Assembly (NCBI GenBank): GCA_029215795.1
Contig: JARDYH010000002.1
Location: forward strand, 293,043,973 to 293,107,972
Direction: 5' to 3'
Origin: Anniella stebbinsi
Taxonomy: Eukaryota; Chordata; Lepidosauria; Squamata; Anniellidae
Length of the DNA: 64,000 bases
Below the pieces are notes generated by a model. The model ran no database searches. It saw only the letters and a list, made by a program, of their open reading frames with translations, and was not told where the DNA came from. Shown one piece after another: positions 1 to 12,600 of the stretch (position 1 is the stretch's first letter; each line of letters opens with the position of its first letter). Made by a program: the position numbers and the translations under genes.

Positions 1-511
1 AAGAGCTTGTACTCAAGCGTATATACAGAAGTGTCTTCATTTGCAAACAGGATTTTTGGGATTTCAGCCAACAATTCCATAGGTTAAATGCTTGCAATTT
101 TGCCAGAACGGTTGAGAAGAAATCGTATCTTTTAAAACATGATTTACTTATCTTTGAGCCTCATTTTGGTGTATTCTTGGGATTGGCTAAGGAGACCGCT
201 CTCTTTTTATGACCTCATGCCCCAAAAGTGGTGACTCAGGGGAGCTACGTCATTGCTTTTGGACACTTACATTTCCCTAATCTTATGCCTCAAACTCTGT
301 GCTTAATGGAGTTTCCTTGACGCATAATATTGATGTTTTAGGATGAGAAACAATTTTAAACCACTTGGGTTCTTATGCCTATGAAACTTGCACAACCCTG
401 GTGAATAAATTGCATTTCTCTTATCCTCTGGCTGCTTCCATCATTTCAAGTGCCACATAATGCAATCTAATAATAAAAAAAATGAATTGCATTGCTAGAC
501 ATTTTCCATAC
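1..511 (-). other. WDR11 intron 19 (5' part)
   Basis: AT-rich sequence after exon 19. I see no coding exon or recognisable repeat in it. Confidence 0.8.
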
Positions 512-683
512 CTGACAATTCTTGCTCATCCATTCTAAAACACGCTGATTTCATTGTCATCTCTAGCACTCTGATGCATCCATCATCTGATGCCAAGATC
601 ACTTTATCTGAGGTACACCAGTCAACATCAAGTACGCGAAAGTTAGCATTTCTGCCACTTCTTAAACTGCTCACCATTTGTAC
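512..683 (-). CDS. WDR11: WDR11 exon 19 (residues 775-832), last exon in window
   Basis: Acceptor CTTTAAG, then VQMVSSLRSGRNANFRVLDV, DWCTSDKVILASDDGCIRVL and SACFRMDEQELS, with donor G|GTATGG in phase 1. The next exon should begin with the family motif PVWCPYLL. It is not found in bases 1-511. Confidence 0.96.
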
Positions 684-3600
684 CTTAAAGATGCAACATA
701 TTTTAGCTTTACAAAGGTTGTCACAATCAAGAAAAATGTTTCCCTTTCCATGTACTTCCATTATTTTTTCATCATATATGAAAGATGTTTTTATGGTCCC
801 TTAAAATATATTGAAATTAACCTTTGCTTCTAATATTCTCAGACATATATCCATGCCTGGATGAGGTTGTCCTCTAGATCCCATCTTCTAAAGTTAACTT
901 TTACATTTAAAAGCCTGGGTCTAATGTCTGGATTTCACTGTGACAATATTGCCGTGGAAGTCTTCAAAACTGAAAGACCACACAACTGTTTTTTGCCTAT
1001 TGCCAATCTTTATTTCAAATATTGTTGACATAATTTTGTTTTCTGAACGTTTAAAAATAAAATTGAAAAAGACATCACACAAACATCCACTGTAATCAAT
1101 ATTACTTGGTGGTCCCTCCATTTCATGCCAGACTTCAGATTTAAAAAGTATGCAGGGCGGATAAAAATAGGTAATTTATTTATGTCTAAAGCACATATTT
1201 TTGATTTAAAAATGGTAAATACTAAGTTTCTCTTAAATATTTTTGATATTATATAACCATGCTATCACTATACAGTCCCCAAACACAATTAATGCCTCTC
1301 TATCAGATAAACAGAGTTAAAGGAAGCTTTTCTATGTAAAAGAACAATTCAATAATTTCTCCACTATGAATATTTGCACTTTACCTTCCAAACATAGGTA
1401 TCTAATTTTCACCTGATCAAAATAAACTTGTCTAGTCTGCCCAGTAACTATCAGACTTAACTTTGACAGATGAGTTATGGATATTTAATTTTGTTTGCTA
1501 CTTGGTGTTTGTGACGGTGGAGCTAGGCTAAAGCAGAGCAAAGCAGAAAGGAGAAACCCTGGAAAGAAGAAAAGACAGATCTATCCAATGCACAGCTTAC
1601 TATAGTTCCATACTTAGCCTCACAAACGGTCATGGCTGTAGTTGTAAGAAAGCGCCTATATAGGAATATTTTAAAGACATTCACTCTATAGGTAAAAAAG
1701 GAAAGCATGCAAAATGTATTCAGGTGGTTGTAAAAATTGAACAGTGTATACAAAGCTCTATTTAGTTGCAAATTAACATGGTTTACTGGTCAGTTCTGTG
1801 CCATTGTTTAGAAAATAAATGTAGTAGTATCAATGGGAAACTTGACTTGGGGGGCAATCCTATGAGATTGACACCCAAATGACAGAAGCCTCCGGGATCC
1901 AAGACTTCTGAGTATCCAATGCCCCACCAGGCTTTTGCCAGTAGCAGTGATGGAAGCTATTTTGACCTCTCCATTCTCCTTAACTGCATTTCTCACTAGA
2001 TGGGCCTCTGAGCTAGCTGTCGGGGGGGGGGGGAGCTGAGAGGCTTGAGGATCCAGTGGATTCACAGTCTCTCACCTCCCCATCCACTTGCCTGTCTTCA
2101 ACTTGCACTCTTCTTCTCCCCACAAAGTTGTGGCACCAACCTTAGGAAAGGAAGCCACTGTGGAACTTTCCATGGCAGGGGTGAGAAAAATCCCCACTCG
2201 GGTTTTCCCTTCAAAGGTTGCAGCACTGTCTTTAGCCTTGAAGGGGGAAACCCTCATCATCCTATGGACCCTCCAGCACCATCTAGGAACCACAGAATTG
2301 CACTCTTGAAATTATTTAAATTAGCCTTTCATCTTGATGATTTAAATCAGGATTTATATCACTTATTTAAAATGAATCCACCCTGAAAGAATGTGGTTGA
2401 ATTTGCTTTCCAGATCTTCATTACTCCATTCAGGCTAGCCATTATGCAACCTATGAACCACTAGAGGTATTGATTGTAGGGAGGACCACAGGATGATATG
2501 CCTATTTAGCAGAGCCAAGTATTTGAAAAACATGGATAATTCACAATTCAGTTAACTGTACATAGGAAATGTTACTATGCATTAGAACTGTGAGAAATGT
2601 GTATTGACTCCCAAGAGAGGCCTTGTGCCTTTTCGCTATAAATCATAATTAAAAACAATTAAGTTTAATAATAATTTTAGTGGCTCAAATATCTGGATAG
2701 CAACCAATAAATGGATAGCAGTTTGAAAGAGCCAGAAAAAGTATAAATCTCTTTTTGAAAGACATGACTCCTCAATGGCACCAAATGTTACCTGTAAACA
2801 CGGTTAAGTAGAATTTCAGCATTCCTGTTTAGAACAAACTTGGAAAAAGTAAAAACATAAATGAATGGTATCTACCTCCTTTGTATCCCAAACTTCAGCC
2901 CCATCGTTGTACATTGCTATCAGCTTTTGGTTTCCTTTCCCAGGGGCAAAGCGTATCTTCCTCACCCAGCCTCGGTGTGTGGGGATACCCCTGTAAAGAG
3001 ATTAATAGTGCACATTTCCCTTAAAATGAGTTTATGTTGTGATAGGGTGCAGATTGAAGACCTATATTTTAGGGACTATCTAAATGGAAATGTATGTAAA
3101 GAACATTGACGAAAAGTTGTCAGTTAATACCATCTCTCCCTCTGCCCATATTCTTGATTTGATTAAATACAATGTGGCAAATTGCCATTAGATAACTAAA
3201 CAGTGAAGCATCACTAAAGGCAACAGCATCGTGCCAGTTTACTATGAACGTGACCCTGGTATTTTATAAGTGGTTTTATTTTATACATGTATTTTATAAG
3301 TGGGTTTAAAAACAAAGTTGTCTGACTAGTGCTCTCACAGGCAACTTCAGTCTGACCTGCTCGTGCCACAAAATTATTTCAAGCAGATGCTCTGGATTGG
3401 GCCCAGCTCATTTATAATCTGGGCAGATTGGCGGCTACCAAGAAGTCAAAACAGCACTGACCTCCCATCTGCACAGTAAGCCATTCTGTGAAATGCTGCC
3501 CATGTCGTTTGGCTGATTGCCAGAAATGCCAGGGCACGTCTACTCATACACTCACATTTGCAGTTCCTTTTGTTTGTTAAACTTTTGCAATCATCTAAAG

Positions 3601-6600
3601 ACTAAATGCAAACCAACCAACCTGATCTAATCCACACATAGAGTTTTCTGCAGAAGATTCCCTGGGCAGCTCTCAATTACAGCAAACCATGTGAGTGTTA
3701 ATGTACCACGCAAAGTGACTTACCACATCGATTCAGGCCCACACTAGCTGACTTTTAGATGGCAATCAATTCATGAGTCATGTATGAATTGGAACTCAAC
3801 TGAATTTTATGCAGATTACTACCTGGATACTCTGGCTTTTAAATCCCAGAAGTTCAAATTTCCATCAACATCTCCGAGAACCAAGATATCTCCTTTCCAT
3901 GCAATGCATGTAATGCTGCCCATGCTGCCCTACAAAGATTTCAAAAGCAGAGGTCAACGTGGCACAAAACAGATAGAAATAAGTTGTTTAAAACACACAT
4001 ATGCATGTATTTGGGGGGGGGGAATGCAAATTGGGCATTTTGGACTTGTCCCCTCCCACAGCAGCGCACTGTGTCCCACCTCACAATATTCCGAAGGGCT
4101 CCAAGACCCTTTGGAGACACTTTCCAGAGGGCTTAAGTGAGGAAGAGGGGATGGGAAATTCTTCATCACTGAACTTCCTTAAGGGTCAACCCTAACCATG
4201 TTTAGACCAAAATATGTCCTACAACTCCCAGCATCCATTCAGCCATCCATGCTAGCTTTTAGCCTTTGCAAACTCGTTAATTCACTTTTAGCCTTTGCAA
4301 ACTCCTGCTAATTCACAATATGGTCTGCAGTTATTATGACTCAATGCCAAAAGTAATAAGGTGAATTTTTCCATTATGAATACAAGAAAATCCAGTAAAG
4401 TAAGTAATTAAAAAGATGCTGCTCTCAAGGTGGCCTATTTTAGTATAGATTTGCGGGCTGAATTTTCTTTATTCTATTTTAATATCATAGGATCGTATGT
4501 ATTGCACTATAAGCTATGACACACACACTCATTGTAAAATAAATTCACCCAAATGGTGGAGCTCAAATTGCAATAAAAGGGTTAATGTACCGTACTGGGA
4601 AACAGAAATTGTATGCTTTCTATAGGAAACCGAGAAGCCAAGGATCAATTTCTAATCATCCTCCATTACCTTTTCTTTTAATCTAATACCTGAATAAGAG
4701 GGTTGCCAGGAACAAAGCTAACTGTTTATATAAAATATGTACAATGTAGTTGGGAGAGAGAGAAAAAAAACTAAAGCTATACATCACTGTACTCATAAGC
4801 TGTGATCTTCAAAGCCAGTCACTAATAACCAGTAATTTAGTTAGCACTATAGCACACAGAATAAAGAAAGGAAAGTGATACCTACCAAATTAGGCTCACA
4901 ATCAAATAAATGTATTTAAGAATCTACTGATGTTAAGTGATTTGATCATGGTGGAAAATGAATACTCTCTAATTTCATGTGTGTCTGTATGCATGGGCAC
5001 ATACACATATCTATCCATATAGAGCATAAAGCAGATGTATTTCTCACATGACCAAACTTCTCCCTTTACTATAAAAGGAGGCTCAAGTAGATTCAACGTT
5101 GCTATATTCTTCATCAATCCTTGTAGCAACAGATTATATTTTATTAAACACCCAAGAAAAAAAGTACATGAAATACAGAGAAGTTTTGCCATGATTATTC
5201 TCATCACCCCAGCCCACAGTCTGCTCTATGATATATACTAAAACCATCAGAGGCTGGTTTCTCTTTCTGAATGCTGCCATTACCTCTGGGTAATAAAAGA
5301 ATGAGTGGAAGAATAATCAACAATAGGGGCCACAATACAGTGTGGCTAGTGAGTAGGATCAGAGACAGGGTATGGCTTAGAAGACAGGAAGATAAGTTAT
5401 TGAGCCACCCACCTCAAACAATATGTGAATTTCTCACAATGCACAAAGATCACAAGGGATCTTCAGGGGTGTTTGTATTCCACTCACCCTCAAAATGCCC
5501 CAAAAAGTCTGGCCAAACAATTTGGCACAGCAATACCGTCATGTAATGTTTGGCTTCCAAATGCCATTACATGAGTCATTTAGGGTACAAATGCCCACAG
5601 GCACAGTGCTGTGCTGCTACAAAGATGATTTCATATCTTCCCTAGAGTAAACGAGGCACTTTAGAAGACAGATGAAGTTCCTATCAGGTTTCTAATTAAT
5701 TAATGGTTAAACAATATATGGCTAGAAAGGCTGAAAAGGGGTTAATTTCTTTTCTTACCTGGATTTAAGTACAGAGAATCCATAAAACTAATAGTTTATC
5801 TTCATTATTTCTGAAAATATTTAAGAAGGGATTAATGTTCTTATCTGAAAAGGGGCTGGACTCTAAAGCTGAAAGCCTTGAAATGACACTGTCCAAAGGT
5901 AGCAAAGTTGGTACAAATGGTTCAAAATAAAGAACTTCAGGAATGTGGCCAGAGGCTGCCATTTAGAACATTTCAGCAGTGGAAAGTTGTGGGGTTTTTA
6001 TTTTTAATGATACAGCCACAGGAGGTCAGCATTTCACATACATACTATGATTTCAAATACTATGCCTTATGTAGGCATACTACTGTAATCTGACGGCAAA
6101 CAAAGGAAGCAGATTCTGAAGTTTCACTGACTGGAGTAATCCCACTGTCTCCAGCAAATTGTTTTGACATTCATAGCTCTTGACTGCTGTCAGACGATTG
6201 GATCTAGTCTTAGTCGTACTTAGAATAGACCTATTAAAATAAGGGGGGACGTAACTAACTTAAGCCCCCTCCCCCATAATTTTAATAGGTTTACTCTAAG
6301 TATAACTAAGGGTATATGCAATAAATAGTAATGCATATAGTTCAAACCACCACACATGCATGGGAATGCTTCAGCTATTCATGTGATTTCCCCTGTTGTG
6401 GATATGGAGTTCCTTGTGCACAGCCAGTGATTGCATGGATATTGCATGGATTGCTGTTGGATCTGACTAACAATGTTTGCCACATGCATAGTATAACAAG
6501 TTGTTATTTTTCAGTACTCTTTCCTGGTAAAAATGCTACAGTTGGCATTTGTTGTCATTGTTTTAATCCAAGGTTTGAAGACGAAAATACCTATACGCTG

Positions 6601-9600
6601 CCCTAACTTATTTGTGTCTTATAGGGTAGGGTTTTTTTTCAAAGTGGTTTCATAATTATCTATTACTAAAAGTGTATTTTATATGAACCAATAGAAATTT
6701 AAATTAATATTAATGACTGGAGGAAAGCTACAGGAATGCAGATCCATCCTTTACAATGGCAAGAGACAGTTGTTCAAGTTAAGTATTTATCTATGGAATT
6801 CATATGTCAGATACAACACGAATTCATACTATGGGCTTATTGTACTTTGATGAGAGTCTACAAACTTAAAATTGACTCAGAGGACAGATGCTGGCAATGC
6901 AATAACATAAGCTCTGGAATGTACCAAATGATACTGGATTGCCCAGTGATACTACCTTTCTGTGCACAAGTCAATAAGCATGTAATCATGACACTTCATT
7001 TGTTTTATGATACTTTAGTACCACATGTGATAATTGGATAAATCCCAAAAGCATGGCAATTGACTCCATCTCATGAAGTGTGGTTCCACAGAGCAGCACT
7101 GGTTACTAACTTGCTATAACATTCTTAAAAATTGGAAGTCAAAGCAATCCCCAGATGTGCAACAATGGATTAAAGATCTCATCTATGGATTCCAAGTCCA
7201 CAGATGTGTACTGAACTTGCACTATTGTCTTCCGTCACTGTAAAAGATGGATTTTTGTTGTGCCTGATTGGGCAACATGGGTAAAAAGGGAGGATTAAGG
7301 CTAATTGACAGAAATATGGGCAACTACCTAGGGTTATATATTGATTGAGCACAAAGGCAGATATTCCTAAATCCACTCCTCTTTTGGTCTTTCAATGTTA
7401 CAAGAGTGTTATAAAAAGAAACAAAGATGGTCTGCAACAGAGAGAAGGAAGAGGTAGAAAGTGTAAGTAGACTCAGGAGGAGGGTTATAATGGGTACTTT
7501 TACCGTAAGTTCTTTTTAACCAAACCCTATAAAATGTAATAAAAAAGACATTCAGCAGTAAACTTACATCAGGAGGAATTCTTGCACTATCTTTGACAGA
7601 ATTCCCCTCCACTGTCAAGTGATAAACTTGTCCATCGGTATCTGTAAATACAAAGTGCTCCCGAGCAGAAATGTTCTGGCTCAATTCAGATTTACTCTCA
7701 GCTTCCTGCAATAAGCTTGGGAAGAGAAAGCAGTAAGTAATTTTCCTTTTCAAAATGAACAGCTCAGCTTTATTCAATATACTTTATATTACACATGCAT
7801 ATTTCCTTGATACATATATTATATCTATCAATGAAAGAAGTAATCTCTTAGTAAAGGCAATGCGAACAAACAAACACAAGTGGCTTATAGGCATGGATCA
7901 AAATCTAAAGTTTCTTAGGAGAAAACGCAACTGCTTTCAGTTCATGTTCCCTAGTCCCAGGGTATGTTCTAAAGGCACAACGATGCAACAATGAGGCTGA
8001 AGATAAGAAGTTCTGGGTCTTGTTGGTGCCTGGCAGAACAGGAATGGAATAAAGAAATTCCATGCACACTGTGAGATACTCTCCTGCCCCACTGTAGCTC
8101 CTTGCCTAGTTTTTCAGATGGTGTGTTCAAAAAAAGGGTAAACAACAGAGGCCTGGTTCACACAATCATGGTTGCTGAAACAAGCCACAACAATGCCGTG
8201 CTTGCCAGGCACCTGCTGGCTGGATTTCCCGAACCCTTACTGGCACGGCCTGCCATGAGGATGGGTGGCATATCTTGTTTGGGGGGGGGGGGGTAGCAAC
8301 CCCCAAATAATCCAAGTTGCAGCGGCACAAGCCACTCCAATGCGGGTATTTAGGGAAATCTGGCTGGCACACATGGTGCCTTGTTTCAGCCATCACGGTC
8401 ATGTGAACCAGGCCAGGGAGGTCCTGCTGTCCTGCTGTATACATGGAGCTTACCTACAACTCGTCCTAGTTGCATGTTGCACATTCATGGTAAGCTGTGT
8501 TGAATCTGGTGTACAGTTAGGTTAAAATCTAAGGAACTGTAAACTAATAAGCTTCTTATCTAAAAGTGTATGCAGACAATCTAGAAAGCACACAGTCACT
8601 CCACCTGATTCAAAGTTCTGCAGAAACTCCCAAACTGCATAGGAAGCTTCTGTGCATGTTTACTTAAGTGTTGGGACAGAAGTTTGTGCAGAAACATCCC
8701 CAGCATTAAAATCAATGAGAAAGCCTTGTGTGCAAAAAAGGGGCTATTAGAACTAGGTATTTACTAAAGCAGCAAAGGGGAACCAGAGAGAGATATTCCA
8801 ATGATCATAAGTTAAGCTTCCTGTCCGCGTTGCGCATCCTCTGTACCATGTTTGTATCTCATATTCCAAATTTTGCTGATCTCCCAGTGGAATAAATGAA
8901 ATAAATTAGTTTTGCACTAGATCTTGCAAGCAAAGATTTTAGTGTTCTTGGCACAGAATTTAGGTTCCCTTGGTGCAAACAAAAAGTGACTGTTTGACAT
9001 ATAATGTGCGGTATGCACATGTGATCAGAGGAACTGATTGCTTCGAAAAGCTTGTTGGTGCTTGTCTTAAACAGTTGATTGATTCATATACCATGCTGTT
9101 ATTGTTCTCTCTCTCACCACACACAGTTACATTATAGTAATGCTGGACTATTCTGAGCCCATGCTTGCCTCCTACTGTTGATCTCATACTGCAACGGGAT
9201 TTCAAAACATGACTGATTTAAATCATAACCGGGATGAATATTTTATTTTGATATGTTCAGAATCAACAGCGGCAATGCCAAACGAGAGTGACCGTTAGGA
9301 AGAAAGCATCAAAAGAAAAACTAAAGTGGATTCTCATGCAGAATGGTGCCGATACCTGATCACTGAAGACTCTAAACTGCTTTGCTCTGTATCTGATACC
9401 ACTGTTTGTCGGGCCATTGCTTCACGGGTTGCCAGCTGCTTCTTTCTTAAGCTCTTAAGGTTATGAGAAGGTGACCATTCCTGGGAGAACAGAAGCCATA
9501 ATCGTTTATGTCTATGGATTATTCACCAACCCCAAAATTCCATTCAGGTTTACTTGTGTGAAAAAAAATGTTATGAGATGCAGCAATGCATGAGTCAAAT

Positions 9601-12600
9601 CCCATTTTCTTCCTATCTGTCTATGCTGAGAGAGAGAAAAAGTCAGAGAAGGGGTTCTACACTAGAAGATATAAATCCCATAAATAATTCCATAAGCAAA
9701 TAGTCATTTTTTAAAGCGATACAAGAATTAATCATCATTTACATATCAAATGAGAAACTCAGAGAACTCCTTACCAAAGCAGTAATTGTAGGAAAGCTTT
9801 TTGACATTTCTCTCAGAAGAGTACATGTCCTGATATCCCATAATTCCAAAGGCTTGTCTTTAAAAATAACTGCCAAATACTGCCTGAAACAATAAAAAAG
9901 GCGTTTTCCACATCAGAAATATGCGAGAAAATTTCCCAGTGGCCTTTAAGTGCTATAGAACTGAGTGGGAGATGTTTAACGCATAGGCGCCACCAAAAGC
10001 AATGACTCTCCAGCTCCTCTTCCATGAACCTTTAAGTAAGGCAAAACGTGATATGACACTATGTAGCTTCATCCTATCCCCTAGTCTACTCCAAGGGATG
10101 TTTCTTGTGGGGATGGGCAAACTGAAATACAATGATATCAGGCTGTGCATTTTGCTTAGAGACGTGAAGATGCAGGGGATGGGACCAATGGTTTTATTTT
10201 AAAGTTGTATTTTTCCAAAGCACGAGGGTGGGGCTGAAAAACCAAACCAACCCCCCCCCCCCAAAAGTCCAGATGTATAAAGGCTAAGTTGCAAGTGAAT
10301 AAAATATTCAATATTGTAAAACATAATTACCGTTTACATCTCACAGAAGTTACTGGGGGTGGGGGTGGGGGTAGGGAAGTGTGCCTTAAATTACTATTTT
10401 CATTTGTTGTTATTGTTGCATGACTGAATTTGGAAATGCCTTAAGTCTCATCTTTAATGGAAGGGTTTTTCATCCTAAATATATATAAATGGATTTAGGA
10501 TAACTAATCCCCTACAGTTACTATGACACTTGGAGCTTGATAGTATGCATCCTTACCAAGATGTAAGTCTCACCAAGTTCAGTGTGGTTGCTCTCAGGTA
10601 AGCATAGTGTTGAGTGAAAATACTGCTCCCACTTCATCACCCCCGTTTGCACGTAACAAATTCGAGGGAGCCATTCATCAATTGGGAGGGGGGCTTCAAA
10701 GGTCTGGGAGGGACTTACCATTAAGCCAATTAATGTTTTTTTTTCTTTCTGTGTAAAAACCTTTTAAACTAGAGAAATGTTACTCTCAGCAGCCAACATC
10801 TAACAGCCACCATTCCAGCCCCTTTCCCTTCCAAATGTTTCAAGCCCTGATTAGGCAGGATTCACAATCATGGGATTTCTGTAAGTGCGTTCAGCTAAAC
10901 TTGCTTACAGAGCCCTTTACAGACCTTTGTGCATCCAACTGACAGCCGGGAGCGTGGGGACATTGGTGCGGGGCTTACATGCACACTCACACACCCCTCC
11001 ACACTTTTACCCTACATGTGAGCAGGCAATACAATACAATACAATACTTTATTACGGTTAAAAAATCAGCATAGCAAAGAGAACAAATCATACATATAAA
11101 AATATACAGGCTTCAATTTGAGGCAATCAGATAGGGTTCAATAGTGTTAATATTTCCCTACGCCGACGTATGGCTGCTGCACAGAATTTGGCGACTTTAG
11201 ATGTAACTTGGTCGTCCAGATCAGCCAGAAGATAGTCCGGGTAAAATTTATCCGGTCTGCCTGGGACTTTATTAATGAGTGGGGCAATCCATATAGTTCT
11301 GAGTTCCTTATAGAAACAACAATGTAAAAGAACATGATCAGCTGTCTCAATGTCCCCTGTCCCACAATGGCAGGTCCTCTCAGTGTGAGGAATTTTTTTA
11401 TATCTACCCTCCAGCAACGCCGATGGCAAAACATTGAACTTTGCCAGTGTAAAAGCTCTTCTAAGTCCAGGCACAGTCAAATTTATTAGATGTTTCGCAA
11501 GTCCCAGTGGAGATCTATAGTCCCTACACCCATGATATAGGATTGCTTGGCTTAGGTGGGTTTGTAGATCCACATCACAGATACGTTGGGCGATAGCTGC
11601 TTTTGCTTTCTCGTACCCTAGGATCTGAATAGCTGTCAAGGAGAAACCAAGGTTTTGGAGCTTCATAGACAGTGTTTTTTTCCACTTTGAGTGGAATGTG
11701 TCTGTCAGAGTCAATGGAGCCAGACCTACAGGCACAAAAAGCATTTTTAGCCAAAACTGCATTTTACGTCGCCACATACGAGCTTCTATTGTGGGTTGGC
11801 CAGCCTCTATTCTTACTAATGTATTTGGTATGCAATTTGGAAGACCCAAAATTGCTCTTAAGAATTTCGTCTGCACCACTTCCATTGGTACTATGTTAAC
11901 AAAAGTACACACTTCTATCCCATATAATATCTGTGCTAAAACCTTTGCATTAAAGACTTGAAGTGCGGAAGGAATGTGCTGTCCTCCTTTATTGTAATAA
12001 AAGGAAAGGAGTGCCTTAATGCTCCTTTGCACATTTGCAATGGCATTTTTTAAGTGAGGCCTCCAGGTTCCAGTTGCATGGAATGTAATTCCCAAGTACC
12101 TATAAGTAGACACTTGTTCAATCTGGTGATCATTTATTTGCCATTTGCATTTTAACTTACTTCTAGAAAACACCAGGACCTTGGTTTTGTCATAGTTAAT
12201 CTGTAGTCCTTCAGTTTTACAATAAGTATCCAGAATCCTCAGAAGTCTCCTCAATCCAGCTCTTGTTAATGACAAGGTCACTGCGTCATCAGCATAAAGC
12301 AGAACTGTCAGTAATCTGTTTGACAAGCTGGGGGGTTGTGCTCGTACCTCCGCTAGGCACCTAACCATAGAGTTTATATAGAAGTTGAACAGTGTAGGGG
12401 CTAAGACACAGCCCTGTTTCACACCCCTAGCAGTAGGGATCAGCCTGGTCAAATGTCCAGCAGAGGAACATCTCACCCGAAGACTGGTATTCTCATACAG
12501 GGTGCTTATGAGTCTCAATAATCGACGATCTATATTGGTATCTTCAAATTTTTCCCATAATTTGTCTCTAGGGACCAAGTCAAAAGCTGACCTTAGATCA

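Larger units (their letters stand above)
3930..7567 (-). other. WDR11 intron 16
   Basis: Contains a run of 10 G (4013-4022), a two-copy tandem repeat (4256-4316), a 102-bp inverted-repeat element (6209-6310) and an L1 ORF2 fragment (6733-7190). The remainder is unique-looking AT-rich sequence. Confidence 0.8.

Noticed and set aside
2045..2386. Overlapping frames of 113 and 73 codons
   Set aside because: Frames occur on both strands around a G-run and an old repeat. No conserved motif.
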